Source: Nigrospora sphaerica
Taxonomy: Eukaryota; Ascomycota; Sordariomycetes; Amphisphaeriales; Apiosporaceae
Length of the DNA: 64,000 nucleotides
Direction: 5' to 3'
NCBI GenBank assembly: GCA_018287875.1
Contig: JAGVVL010000018.1
Location: 1 to 64,000 of the forward strand
Made by a program: the position numbers and the translations under genes. Of this stretch, positions 1 to 12,594 are shown in pieces. Below the pieces are notes generated by a model, which was given only the letters and a program-made list of their open reading frames with translations, was not told where the DNA came from and ran no database searches. Positions within the stretch are counted from its first letter, which is position 1. Every line of letters begins with the position of its first letter.

Positions 1-56
1 AACCCTAACCCTAACCCTAACCCTAACCCTAACCCTAACCCTAACCCTAACCCTAA
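1..56. repeat. Telomere repeat array (CCCTAA)n
   Basis: Nine uninterrupted AACCCT units plus two bases run from the first base. The C-rich strand reads 5' to 3' into the chromosome, so the left edge is a true chromosome end. TTAGGG is the usual telomere unit of filamentous ascomycetes. The array is short, which may reflect assembly trimming rather than biology. Confidence 0.98.
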
Positions 57-98
57 GCTGATGTTGCATGAATCAAAACCCGCTGCTGCACGACTGCT

Positions 99-136
99 GT
101 CTCCGACCGGCCAGTTACGCACCACTTACGGTTACG
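99..136 (+). repeat. Subtelomeric core motif, copy 1
   Basis: This is a 38-bp core that starts GTCTCCGACCGGCCAG and ends CACTTACGGTTACG, followed at once by a pyrimidine run. It is the telomere-proximal member of six copies. It is the only part of the tract with ordinary base composition. Confidence 0.8.
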
Positions 137-559
137 GCCTCTTCCTCCCTTCTCCTTTCCTTATTATATTGAGACTGGGCCAGGGCTCTTACGTAAGCCT
201 TGATCAAGGGTTTACACAAGTATAAGTTAGGCCTCGTAAGCCCAGTTCATAGTTCAGAAGACCAGCGCGCTTTTTCCTCCTTTTAATACACTGCTACTCT
301 TAGTACGATACTCACGCTCATTTTTCGTGACTATTCTAAGCTTCTTTTTTACTTCCCGACGTTATGATCATCTTGATCAACGATATCCTCACCTGATTGT
401 CCCTTTGGGATCGACCTCACGACCGTGTACTTTTCCACCAGACTCCCTACAGTCTGGGGTTTCTTGGTTCCAATATCTTTTCTCTTTTTTTCTTTCTCTC
501 TTATTTATTTACTCTTTTCATATTTATTTTCCCCGTCTTCTTTCTATCTTTCTTTATAT

Positions 560-880
560 ATATTTTTTCTTTTTCTTTCTTTACTTCTTTACCTATATAT
601 TTTTTCTTTTTCTTTCTTTACTTCTTTACCTATATATTTTCTTCTTTCTTCTTTACTTATATCTTTTTCTTCTTTCTTCCTTCTTCATCTATACATTTTT
701 CTTCTTTCTTCCTTCTTTACTTCCTTACCTAGTACCTTATATTTATCCTTTCTACCTTCTTCAGCTATATATTTTTCTTCTTTTTTCCTCTTTACTTCTT
801 TACCTATTACCTTATATTTATCCTTTCTTCCTTCTTCATCTATATATTTCTCTTCTTTCTTCCTTCTTTATTCTCTTTTT
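560..880. repeat. Imperfect pyrimidine minisatellite
   Basis: Units resembling CTTCTTTACCTATATAT followed by TTTTCTTC recur through this stretch with drift in length and sequence. The repeats are approximate and were delimited by eye. Confidence 0.6.
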
Positions 881-1993
881 CATAATCCACTCTTTCATTA
901 CTTTATTTTTACCCTCTTCTTTAGACCTTTTCCTTTCTTTTAACATGTCTTTCTTTCTTTTGCCTTTTTTTTATCCTATTATTTTCCTCCCTTTCCTCCC
1001 GACGTTTTTTATCCTTTAGTATTCCTCTTTTTATATCCTTTTCTTTCCTATCTTTTTTTCTTCTCTTCTATTATATTCCTTACCCATTTTATATATTTCT
1101 TGAAATCCCTTTACTTTCCTTTCTTCCACTTCTTATTTATATCCTTGCATTTTATTATCGTCTATTCCTTTTCTTTATCTCTCGTACGCCTATCTTCTTT
1201 ATCCTCCTCTTCCTCTTTTTAAAAGTTTATCTTAGTCTTCTCCTTTATAATACTTATACGTATTATTCACCCTTTTCTATTTTATAAAATAACTTTAACC
1301 TTAACCTCTTCGACCGATAAGCTCTTAACCGTGTACAGTTACCTGCCCTTTCTTATCTTTTCTTTTCTTTTTTCTTTTACTTTATTTTTCTTTTCCTCTT
1401 TCTTTCTTTTTCTTCTTTCCTTCTTTTTTCTCTCCTTTTTATTCTCTTCCTTTTCTTTCCTTGATTTATTCCCTTTTTTTTCTTTCCCTTTATTCATTCC
1501 CTTCTTTTCTTTCTTTTTCTTCCCTTATATATTCTTATATCTCTTGATTTTATTCTCTTCTACTTTCTCCCTCCTTTCTTCCTTTATCCTCACGCTTCTT
1601 CTTATTTCCTTTTTACCCTTTTTCACCCTCTTTTCTTTTCTTTTACCCTCTTTTTTTTAACTCCTTACTTTCTTTTTACCCTTATAACCCCCTTTTTAAC
1701 TTCCTACACTATCTTTTTCTTTTTATCTTTTCCTTTTTAACACTTTTCTTTATTTTTTACTCTTTCACTTCATTATTATCTTTATTCTTCCTATCATTAC
1801 CCTCTTCCTTCTCCTTCTCTTCACATTACCTTTTGTTCACTTTTATTCCTTACTTCAATCTATTTTCTTCTTTTATTCTTTCTTTCTTTCTTTCTTTATC
1901 TATCCTCTTACTTACTCTTCTCACCCTCTTTATTTCTTTATAGTACCTTATCTTAACCTATTATAAGCCCGCCACTGCTACTACACCACGAAT

Positions 1994-2030
1994 GTCTCCG
2001 ACGGGCCAGCTTGCACCGCCTACTGTTACG
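1994..2030 (+). repeat. Subtelomeric core motif, copy 2
   Basis: This 37-bp copy starts GTCTCCGACGGGCCAG and ends GCACCGCCTACTGTTACG, in the same orientation as the others. A short GC island (GCCCGCCACTGCTAC) lies about 20 bp upstream and a pyrimidine run follows. Confidence 0.8.
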
Positions 2031-2254
2031 CCCCTTCTTCCCCTTTCCCTTTCCCTCCTTTTTTTATGCCGTCCTTCTACTCTATTCCCCCTCATTTTAT
2101 CCTTCGCTTATACTTCTCTTAAAACTTATACTTCCTTTGCTTATCCCCTTCTTCCTCTCCTTTTCTTCCTTCTCTTTCTTTATTTTCCTCTTCGCCTTTT
2201 ATTTCCTTATAGCTTTTTATTCTTACCGCTTTACCGCTTTCCTTCCCACTTTCT

Positions 2255-2420
2255 TTCTTTTACTTCTTTACTTGCTTCTTTACTTCTTTACTTACTTCTT
2301 TACTTACTTCTTTACTTACTTCTTTACTTACTTTTATTATACCCCTACGTTCATTTTACCCTCATTATACCCCTACTTTCATTTTACCTCATTATACCCC
2401 TATTTTTATTTTACCCTCCT
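2255..2420. repeat. Two adjacent short tandem arrays
   Basis: From about 2,262 to 2,333 the unit TTTACTTACTTC and variants repeats. From about 2,338 to 2,418 a unit of about 30 bp beginning ATTATACCCCTA repeats three times. Both arrays are pyrimidine-rich and non-coding. Confidence 0.7.
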
Positions 2421-2664
2421 TTTTTACATGGATGTGCTTACCTCTTTTAATATGTTGATCTTATTTTCTCTTAAAATCCTTTAGTACCCTTATCTTACTC
2501 TCCTCTTTTTATCCTTTTATTTATCCTTTCTATATTGATTATACCCTTACTTATTATTTCTCGTTATATCCGCTTTTATTCCTTTTTATATATCTACTTT
2601 CTATACCTTTCTTTATCTTTTTCTTAACCCGAACCGCTGGCTACTCTGCCACAGCACCTCTTAT

Positions 2665-2702
2665 ATCTCCGACCGGCCAGCTTCGCACCGCCTACGGTTA
2701 CG
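2665..2702 (+). repeat. Subtelomeric core motif, copy 3
   Basis: This 38-bp copy contains TCTCCGACCGGCCAGC and GCACCGCCTACGGTTACG. It directly precedes the long CTTT microsatellite. An upstream GC island (CCGAACCGCTGG) is present, as at other copies. Confidence 0.8.
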
Positions 2703-2716
2703 CCCCCTTTCTCTCT

Positions 2717-2869
<153 letters not shown>

Positions 2870-2873
2870 TTTC

Positions 2874-3035
2874 TACACTTCTTATCTTCTTTCCTCCTTT
2901 CTTTCTTTTCTTTATACACTTCTTATCTTCTTTCCTCTTTTCTTTCTTTTCTTTATACACTTCTTACCTTCTTCTTCTTTTCTTTCTTTTCTTTCTAAAC
3001 TTCTTATCTTCTTTCTCTTTTTTATATTTTCTTCC
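2874..3035. repeat. 41-bp tandem repeat, about 3.5 units
   Basis: Units starting TACACTTCTTATCTTC begin at 2,874, 2,915 and 2,956, with a diverged fourth (TAAACTTCTTATC) near 2,996. The period is 41 bp, dropping to 40. Confidence 0.75.
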
Positions 3036-3658
3036 TTTCTTTTTTTATATATTTACTCACCATTACACTTCTTTTCTCACTCACTTACTTTTCTTTTCTT
3101 TTCCTCTCTTTTTCTTCTTTACTTTTCCCTCTCTTTTCTTTCCTTCTTTTACCTTTTTATACCCTCACCTTTTTAATTCTTTTTCGCCTCCTTTCCTTTC
3201 TTCTTTTATATCTTTCATTTCTCTTTTATACTTATATTATACTTCCTTTTAACTTCTCTTTCGATTTTCTTTTTATTTCTTTTTTTCTTATTTTTTCTTT
3301 ATATTAACCCTTTTTTATACCTTTTCTCTTTATTCCCCTCCTTTTTTTCTTCACTTCTTATCTCTATCTCTTTCGTCTTTTTATCTTGAAATCTTTTGCC
3401 TTTCTCTTTTATATGAAATTATACCTCCCTTCTTCTTCTTTATAATATCCTATAACGTATGTATTCAACTCTCCTTTTTACTCTCTTCATATAGTACCTT
3501 CCTTCCCTCCTTTATATCTACCTTTTTATTTTATTATATACCCCTCTTTTCTTTCCTTACCTATCATTCTTTAATATACTTATTCTCCTTTTATCCCTTA
3601 AAATATTACTTTTCACTTCTTCTTTTTATCCTTCCTACACCTCTTTTATCCATCGCAT

Positions 3659-3696
3659 GTCTCTAACGGCCAGTTGCGCACCGCCGACGGTTCCCG
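3659..3696 (+). repeat. Subtelomeric core motif, copy 4
   Basis: This diverged copy contains GTCTCTAACGGCCAG and GCGCACCGCCGACGGTT, in the same orientation, followed by a pyrimidine run. Confidence 0.7.
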
Positions 3697-5269
3697 TCCC
3701 TTTCTCTTTTTTCTTTTCCTTTCTTCCTTTTCTCGCTCTTCTTCTCCTCTTTTCTTTCCTTTTTCCTTCCTTATATATATAGTTTATTTTACCCTTGACC
3801 TTCACCTTCTTCTTTTTATCGTTAAATATATATATATTTTTTCTTTCCCTTCTTTACTTTCTTACTTATATACTTCTTTTTTCATCATTATTACTCCTTT
3901 CTTTTTTTTTCTTCACTTATTCTTTACCTTCTTTTCTTTTTTTCCTTCTCTTTTACTTTCCCTTCCTCCTTCTTACCTTTTTATCTTATCCTCTTTTACT
4001 CCTCTTTTACTCCTCTTTTACTCTTTTTTTTACTCCCCTTTTTACTTCTCTTTACTCTCTTTTTTAAACATCCTTCTCTTTTCACTCTCTTTTCCTTTCT
4101 TCTTTTTCTTTACTATTTTCAATTCTTTTACCCTTTCTTTTCATCTCTTTATATAAATCCACTTCGTCCCTATTTATCTTCCCTTTTTCCTCTTTATTAC
4201 TATACTCCTTTTCCTTCATCTTCCTTTTTTTACTTTATTTCTTTCTTTTATTTTTCTTCTTACTTTTTCTTTTTTTCTCTTTTTTCCTTTGTTATCTCTT
4301 TTATCACTTTTTCTTTTTCTCTCTTATTCCTTTCGTACCCTCTTCTTTTTACCCCTTATTACTCGCTTTTTCTTTTTTTTTCTTTTTTTTTTTTTTTTCT
4401 TTTTTTCTTTTTTTTCTACAACTTCACTCCTTTCTTTTAAAATCCCTCTCTATTTTTATTCCCATTCTTTTTTCCTTTCTTCTTCTTCTCCCCTCTTTTC
4501 TCTCTCTTACTCTTTTACTTTCTTTCCTACTTCTCTTTCTTTCTTTTTTCTCTCTCTTTTCTCTCTTCTCCTTCTTTCCTTTTTCTCTCTCTTACTCTTT
4601 TACTTACTTTTCTATTTTTCTTTCTTTTTTTTTTCTCTCTCTCCTCTCTTCTCCTTCTTCCTTTTTCTCCTCCCCTCTTACTCTCTTTTTCTATTTTCTC
4701 TCTCTTCTTTTTTTCTTTCTTTCTTTCTTTTCTTTTTATCTTTTTTTCTTTCTTATTCGCCCACCTAATTTCTCCTTTTCTTTTACTCTATTCATCTATA
4801 TCGTTATAACCCTCCCTTTATTTTTACCCTTCCTTTTTTTCTACTTATACTTTACTTCTTTTTATTTTATGAACTTCTCTTTATATTCAGTCTCTTGTTA
4901 TTATCCTTCTATTTCCTACTACTCTTATTTATCTATTTCTTTTTTAACTTTACTATCCTTTTTTACTGCTCTCCTTATTTTCCTATACCCTTACTTTTTT
5001 AATTTTTTTATTTATCATACTATGTTTCTTATAAATTTCCTCCTTATTTTTTATCTTCTTTCTCATCTATTTTATATCCTTCTTTCTTCTTTATTTTTTA
5101 TCCTCTTCTCATCTATTTTATATCCATCTTTCTTCTTTCTCTTTCATCTTCTTCCTTTTCTTATATTTCTTTTATCCTCTTCTCTCCTCTTTATCTCTCC
5201 CTTATTACTTAATTACCTTTTTTCTTACTTATTCTTTTCTCTCCTCCTTACCTTCTTTTTTATCTTTCC

Positions 5270-5365
5270 TTATATACTCCTTCTTATATTCTTCACTCCT
5301 TCTTATATTCTTCACTCCTTCTTATATTCTTCACTCCTTATATTCTTCATTCCTTATATTCTTTC
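5270..5365. repeat. About 20-bp tandem repeat
   Basis: The unit CTCCTTCTTATATTCTTCA repeats about four times, the last units shortened. It is part of the pyrimidine tract. Confidence 0.75.
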
Positions 5366-5848
5366 CTCCCTCCTATTTCTCTTTCTTTTTCCTTTTCTTC
5401 TTTTCCTTTTTCTTCTATATTTCTTATATTCTCTTTTTTCCTTACCTCACATTTGTTATTACTCTCTTTACCTATTCTTATCTTATCTTTTTTTTATCTC
5501 ACCCTTATTCTTTCTATTTTTCTTTACCCTCTTTTACATATACCTTACCTTCCCTTTTTTTATATTTCTCACCTTTATTCTATACTTTTCCGTTTTTTAA
5601 ACCCCTTTTTATATTTCTTTTTTCCATTTTTATACTCTTTTTCATCTTTCTTTTCACTTTTATCTTTCTCTTCTATTCTCTTTATTCTATACTTTTATTA
5701 AAAATCTTCTTTCACTTCTTTTCTTTCCTTTCTTTTAACTCTCTATTATATTTAATATGCCTTCTCTTTTATTTCTTTTATTTATCTTTTTTATTAAAAT
5801 TCCTTCACTTTCATCGTCGGCCACCTTACTATTATATTACAGCTCTTA

Positions 5849-5886
5849 TATCCTTCACGGGCTATCTACGCACTGCTTACGGTTAC
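5849..5886 (+). repeat. Subtelomeric core motif, copy 5
   Basis: This is the most diverged copy. CACGGGCTATCTACGCAC replaces the usual GGCCAGC part, while GCTTACGGTTAC is retained. A GC island (CATCGTCGGCCACC) lies just upstream. Confidence 0.6.
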
Positions 5887-5934
5887 ATACCCCTTCTTAC
5901 CCATTCTTTCCCTTTTAATCTTTTCTTCTTTTTC

Positions 5935-6150
5935 TCTCCTTCTTCTTTCCTTTCCTCCTTTTTTCTCTCCTTCTCTTTTCCTTCTTTTTCTTCCTCTTCT
6001 TTTTCTTCCTCATTTCTTTCTTCCTCTTTTTTTCTTCTTCTTCCTCTTCTTTTCTTCCTCTTCCTCTTCTTTTTCTTCCTCTTCTCTTCTTTTTCTTCCT
6101 CTTCCTCTTCTTTTGCTTCCTCTTTCTCTTCTTTTTCTTCCTCTTCCTCT
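5935..6150. repeat. CTTCCTCTT-type pyrimidine repeat
   Basis: A purine-free run of TTTTTCTTCCTCTTC variants extends for about 200 bp. It is nearly pure polypyrimidine on the + strand. Confidence 0.75.
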
Positions 6151-8244
6151 TTCTTTCTCTTTTTCTTTCCTCTTTTTTATAATATATATAATCTCTCCTA
6201 TCTTTATTCTTCTTTATATATACACTTCTACCTTTTATTTCACTACTTTCTTCTTTATTACCATTTCTTCTTTTACCTTTTTTCTTTTTTTAGTACTTTA
6301 TTTTTTACTTCATTTATACTTTTACTCCTTTCTTATTCTTTCTTTTTTTACATTCACTTTTATTCTTTATATATATTTATATACTTCTTCTTTTCATTTC
6401 TTTTTACTCATTAATTACACTTCACTTCTTTTATATTCACTTCTTTTCCTAATATATATATATCTACTTCATTTATACTTTTACTCCTTATCTTCTCTTT
6501 CTTCTTCACTCTTCCTATTTTACTTATGATTTAATTATTTCTATATAACCCCTCTTCCATTCTCTTTTCTTTCTTTATCTCTTTTTTCCCTTTATATTTT
6601 TTTACTTCCTTTTCACCTTCTATTTCCTCCTTACCTCTTTTTTTTATATGTCCTTACCTTCCTTTCTTTTACTTCCTATACTTCACTATATAATATCCTT
6701 TTATTTTACTCTTCCTTCTCTTTTTCTCTACTCTTTATAAATTTTTCTTTTCTTTATTTTTTTTACTTCTTTTATTCTTTATATTTCACTCTTCTTTCTT
6801 TTTATTTATCTCTTTCCCTCTTCTTTACCTTTTCTTTATCTTACTTTTTCCTTATTTTTCTTCTCTTCTTTTCCCTCTTTCCCTCCTTATTTTTATTTTT
6901 TCTTTTTAACTTCACTTTATAATTCTTTTCTTTTCTTTCGTATCCTTTAATGAATATTTCTTCTCCCCTTTATTTACCCCCTCGTCTCTTTCTTTCCCTT
7001 TCCTATTCATTTCTTTTTACCCCCCTCTTTAAAATCCCTTAATGTACTTTCTTTTCTTACCTTCATTTCCCTTTTAATGCAGTGTTAATACTCTTTCTTA
7101 TCTATTATTTTCTTTCCTTTATATGTTTCCTTTTACTTATTTTCACTTACCCTTCCTTATTCTTCTTTGTCTTCCTTTATATCGCCCTTCTTTCTTTCCA
7201 TTTCTTTCCCCTTATTTCTATCACTCTTTATATACTTATCCCTCTTTACTTTTCTTTCCTTTCTTTATGCCTCCTTTTACTCCTTTTTTATTTATAAACG
7301 TATATACTTATATACCTCTTTCTTTTCTTTTTATCTATTTCTTTATAAATTCCTTTATACTATACATCTTTTCTTATAAACCCTTTCTTCCTACCCTTTA
7401 TACTCTTCATTACTTTTCTTCTATTTCCTTTTCTTTACCTTTTTTTTATTCTTTTTTTAAACTTCTCCTTCTATCTTTTAAATTTATTTATATTCTATTC
7501 CTTCTTAAAATCCTCTTTATATTCCTTATAAATTTCATACTTATTATTATTTACTACCTTTATCCCTTCTTCTCTTTTCTTTTACTTTATATATCTTTCA
7601 TTTTCTTATTTCCTTTTCCTTCTTTAACCCTCTTTATATCTTTATTTTATCTATATCTTTCTTTTCTCTTTTTAACCTTCCTTTTATCCTTTCTCTTCTT
7701 ACGCTACCTTTTCACTTTATTTCTCCCTTTTCTTTTTCTTTCATTTTATATACACGCCTTTATTTTTCTATACCCTTTTCCCCTTTTTCCTTTCTTTTAC
7801 TTTATACCCTTTTTCTTTTTTTTCCTCTTTATATCTTTTATTTCATCCTTAATTTAAATAATGTAATGTAATATTCTTTTATTTTACTCCTTTTCTATAT
7901 CTCCTTAAATTCTTTTTATCTACCTCTCTTTGTCCCGTTTATAATACTTCCTTATATTTATTCTATTACTATTTTCTTTACTTTTTTAATCCTTATTTTA
8001 TCCTTCTCTTCTTTATCTTTTCTTTTCCTTTCTTTCTCTTAATGTTTATCTTTCATTATACTTCCTTTCCATTTTAGTTTCTCTTCTTTATTCCTTTATA
8101 TAAAACCCTTCTTTTTACTTAACCTTCTTATTTCCTTCCTTTCTTTTTTAAATCTATTTTTTTAATTAAACCCCTCTTCTTACTCTTTTCTTTAAACCCT
8201 TTACGCTCTACGCTCTATCGCTTTACCGCTCGACGGCTTTCTAT

Positions 8245-8282
8245 GTCTCCGATGGGCCAGCTGCGCACCGCTTACGGTTACG
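8245..8282 (+). repeat. Subtelomeric core motif, copy 6
   Basis: This well-preserved copy contains GTCTCCGATGGGCCAG and GCGCACCGCTTACGG. The upstream island CGCTCGACGGCTT resembles that of other copies. It is the centromere-most copy; none was seen from here to 10,690. Confidence 0.8.
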
Positions 8283-10743
8283 CTTCCTTTCCCTCCTTCC
8301 TTTTTTTCTTTCTTTTTTTTTCTTTCTTTATATCTTTTATTTCTCTCTTTTTTTCCTTTTTTCTTCCTTACTTATACCCTTTTTATTTTACTCTATATTG
8401 GATCTTTTTTTTCATTTATAAATATATATATTTATTTTTCCCTTCCCTACTTTTCGTCCTAACATATACTTCCCTTTCTATATTCGTATTCACCTACACC
8501 TGTTCTTCCCTCTTCATTTCTTTCCTTTCTTATTTCCTTTCTCTCTTATCTACCTTCTTCTTTCTTCTCTTATATTTACCTTCTTCTTTCTTCTCTCCTA
8601 TTTATGTTCTTTTTTCTTTTCTTCTCGTCTTCCTTTTTCCCTTCTCTTTACTTCTTTTTTCCCCTTTTTACCTCCTTATCTTATTCCTTTTTTACTCCTC
8701 TTCCTTTTATAAACATCCTACCTTCTTTAATTACTCTTCTTTCTTCTTTTTCATCTCTTACCCCTTTTCTTTTCATATAATTTTCCCTTTCTTTACTTAT
8801 CTTTCTTTACTTCTCTCTTTTACTTTATCTTTTCTATCTTCTCTTTATTTTAACTTCGTTTCTTTCTTTTTTTTATTTACTCTTCTTACTTTATCTCTCT
8901 TTCTTCCCTATTCCACTTTTTTCTTTCTTTTCTTTTTTTTTTCTTATTCTTCTTCTACTTCCTCCCCCTTTTCTCTCCTTTATTTCCCTTTTCTTTATGA
9001 ACTCTATATTTTTGTACCTTTATTATGTGTTCGTCTTCTATTTATCTTTTACTTTCTTTACTTCTTTATTTATAAATATATTTATACTCTTATTCTTTCC
9101 TCCTTATATCGTTTCTTTTCTCTTCTTCTTTTCTTTTCTCTTACTTCTATTTACATTATTTTATCCTTTATCTTAACTTTCTTCTTCTTATCTTTTAATA
9201 TATATACTTATATTTCCTTTTCCTTTTTTATATCCCCATTTAAATACTTCTTTTTCATATTCTTTTAATCTTCTTTTTTTCCTTTCTTTCCTTCTCCTTT
9301 ACTTCTCTTTTCCCTTCTCATCTCTTTATCTTATTCTTTTACTCCTTCTCTCCTTTTTTAAATCATAACTTCTTATAATATATCTCTCTCTTTTTTTTTA
9401 TATTTATCTTCTATACTTCTTTATTTTTATTTCCTTCCTTCTTATATCTTTTTATATCTCTCTTTTTTATATATTATATTTATTTTATATCTTTCTTTCC
9501 TTCTTTTCTATTTTTACTCTTTATTAATCTTATATAAACTTCTTCTTTCTTATTTATCTGTATTATTCTTTTTATCCTTAATTTACTTACTTTTCTTTTT
9601 TCTCTTTCTTTTAACTCCCATTCCTTTATTTCTCTTTCCTCTGTTTCTTTTTCCTTATTCCTTTTTATTATATTATATAATTTCCTACCTCTTATATTTT
9701 ACCTTTCCTTTCTTATATAACCTGTTTATATTTTCTTTACCTCTCTTCCTTACCCTCTTTTATTATTCTTCTTTTTTACCTCTTATATGTTATCTTTCAC
9801 CACCCTTTACTATTTCTTTTACTTATCTTTTCTTTTTTCCCTTTACTTTTACACTTTCTTTTTTATCTTTTATACATTTCTTTATTCTTATTTAATTTAT
9901 CTTTAGACCCTTATAAATATCTCTCCTTTAAATCTTTTATTTTATTCCCTTTCTTTCCTTTCTTTAAACTATTTAACCTTTATTATCTTTAAATAAAGAT
10001 GCCTCTTTTTTCTTTATTATATCTTCTTATACCTTTTCTTTATCTCTTTCCTTTTATTCTTTTATTCGCTTCTTTTCTTATTATTTTTCTTATACTATTT
10101 ACGTTACTTACTTTTTCTTTCTTTTTATTTTATATATAACTTACCTTATTTTTTCTCTTTCTTTGCTTATTATATTTAATCTACCCCACTTTTTTAAATT
10201 CTTTTCACCTTTTTTTATATTATCTTCTTTTTTATGTACTTTTTTATAAAGCTTCGTTACTCTTTTTCTCACCCTTTTTTATATCCCTTTTTATTTAACT
10301 TTACTTTAATTATAAAGCTATCTCCTTTTTCTTTTTTTTAATTTCTCCCTTTATTTCTTTTTTTCTTTTTAAGATATAAACTTTATCCTTATTTATTAAA
10401 TATACTTTCTTTCTTAATCTACTTTGTAATTTTTTATACCTTAATTTATTTTTAATTATTTATTACTATAAGTCTTATTTTTCCCGCCTTTTATTTTAAA
10501 GTTTTCATTTCTCCTCGCTTAATTTATTACGTATTCTTTTTAATTTCTCTTCTTCTTATTATTTATCTTCCTTTTCTCTTTCTTTATAATGCACCTTATT
10601 TTCTCTTTTATAGCTTAATTATAAATAACTTAATTTATATGCTTTTCTTCTCACGTTTATTTTACTTTTAATAACGATCTTAAGTTAAATAAGCCTCGCG
10701 CCTTCCTTTTTTAAGATATTATCGAAACCGCCCCCGTATAAGC

Positions 10744-12546
10744 CTAGCCTTCGCCTTCGCTGCCGCCGCCGCCGGCCCCCTCTCCGCCTGCGGCCGCCGT
10801 CGCCGGCGGGCTCGGCGCCGCGTCCGCCGTCGCGTACGCGTCCGCGATGATGGCCCGCCATGCCGCGAACGCGTTCGTGCGGTACACGCCGTCCTCGTGC
10901 CGGCCGCGGCCGAGCCACGCCCGGAAGGCGGCCGGGTCCGCCGTGTCGACGTCGTACGCGGCCGCGAGCACCGCCCGCGCCGTCCGGCTCTCTTCCGCGA
11001 GCCGCAGCACCGGGAGCATCGTATCGGCCGACTCGCACGCCGCCGCGTCGCCGCCCTCGCCTCCTTTCTCCGGGTCCGCCGCGGCGCACCAGCCCGCTGG
11101 GAGCCCGCAGCGGAAGCAGCCGCTATAGGGCGGGAAGACGAGCTGCCGGCGCCATGCGCTATACTGCGCTAGCGGGAGCGTTAGGCACCGCTTAAGCGTG
11201 TGGCGGACGCCTGTCGCGTACCTCGCCGGCTGCCGCCGCCGCTGGAGCCACTTCGTGAGGCAGACGGGACAGTGGCCGCCGTGGCGGACGGCGCGTAGCC
11301 ACGAGCGGGCCACCTCCTCCGCGGCGTGGCGGGCCCGGCAGGCCGCCTGGAGCCGGTTCGACGCGGCGTCGGCGGCGCCGCGTCCGCCGCCGCCGCTGGC
11401 GTGGGCGGCATGGGCGGCGGCGGCGCGGCCGCGCGCCGCGCCTCCGCCTCCTCGCAGCGGTCGCACGCGGCGGCGCCGAGCGCCGCGCAGTCCCCGCCCT
11501 GGCCGTCGAGGAAGAGGCCAAGCACGACGCGGCGGCAGTCGACGCTCTCGACGAACCAGGCCATAGCCTGCCGGTTCCGCTGCTCGACGTCGCTGCCGTG
11601 CGGGCTCGCGCTCGCCGGCCGGCCGTCCCAGACGACGACGGACTCGGCCGTCTCGCCCGGCGCGCGCGCCGCGCGCCCGGTCTGCTGGCTAAAGTCGACC
11701 AGCCCGTACGGCAGCTCCGCGTGGACGACGGCGACGAGCCCGCCGACGTCGACGCCGGTGCCGAGCGCGGAGGTCGCCACGAGCCAGCGGCCGGCGCCCG
11801 CGGCCAGGCCGGCGCCCGTAGCCCACGCCACGAAGGCGGCCTCGCGTGCGGCCGCCGCGACGCCGCTGTGGTAGGGCGCGCACCCGAGGGCCGCCGCGAG
11901 CGCCTCGCACCGGGCCTTCGACCGGCAATAGACGACGCCCTTCTCGGCGCCCCGCCAGCCGCGCGTAAGCGTACGCACTAGCTCCTCTACGGCGGCGTCG
12001 ACGGTGCCTGGCTGCGGCGGGACCGTCTGGATCCGGTACCGGATATTCCGCTTCGTCGTGCGCGCGCGGAGGAGCGCGGCGTCGTTAGCGAGCATCAGGG
12101 CCCGGAAGGGCCGCTCGAGCCGGACGGGCAGCGTCGTCGTTAGGAGCACGACAGGGCAGTCGAACCGGTAGACGGCGCGGACGTCGGCGAGGCGCGGGCG
12201 GTACGCGGTATCCGTGAGCACGGTGTGGCACTCATCAATAAAGATGCGCCCAAGTAGCCGGCGTGCGCGGGGGCCGTCGACGTAGGTGAGGAACTCGGGC
12301 GTGGCCGCGACGTCCGCGGGCCAATGGTAGGGGTTGCCGTACGGGAGGTTGTCGTACGGGAACGAGCGCGCGCACGGGCCGGGGGCGGGCGCGTGCGTGC
12401 GGCGGGCCAATGGTAGGGGTTGCCGTACGGGAGGTTGGCGTACGGGAACGGGCGCGCGCACGGGCCGGGGGCGGGCGCGTGCGCGGGTCGTTCACGAAGA
12501 ACGACGGGGCGCATGGTGGGCAGGTGTTGTGAGACCTTCTTGCTAA
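10744..12546 (-). pseudogene. Telomere-linked RecQ-like helicase, truncated and frame-broken
   Basis: The product resembles the ATP-dependent RecQ-family helicases encoded beside fungal telomeres. Visible motifs in order are IFIDECHT (motif II, DEAH-like, near 12,230), TTTLP (motif III), VVYCRSK (near 11,930), ATSALGTGVDV (motif V, near 11,760) and QQTGRAAR (motif VI, near 11,680). After a reading-frame change somewhere in the GC-repeat near 11,340-11,450, a second frame supplies a cysteine-rich C-terminus with CPVCLTKW (near 11,260) and GCFRCGLPAGWC (near 11,100), ending at 10,744. The Walker A motif and the whole N-terminal part are absent, and an 86-bp duplication shifts the frame at the 5' end. 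The gene is GC-rich, unlike the flanking DNA, and points toward the telomere. The frameshift could be a sequencing error in GC repeats, but the missing N-terminus is real in this window. Confidence 0.85.
12316..12487. repeat. 86-bp tandem duplication inside the helicase 5' end
   Basis: Two near-identical 86-bp units lie head to tail (12,316-12,401 and 12,402-12,487), recognised by CCAATGGTAGGGGTTGCCG at 12,321 and 12,407. In helicase frame each encodes the stretch NLPYGNPYHWPA. Because 86 is not a multiple of three, the upstream copy is out of frame. Confidence 0.9.
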
Positions 12547-12594
12547 GGCGCAACGATTCTTTAATTTTTTCTCTTTCGTTTGATACCAGCTATT

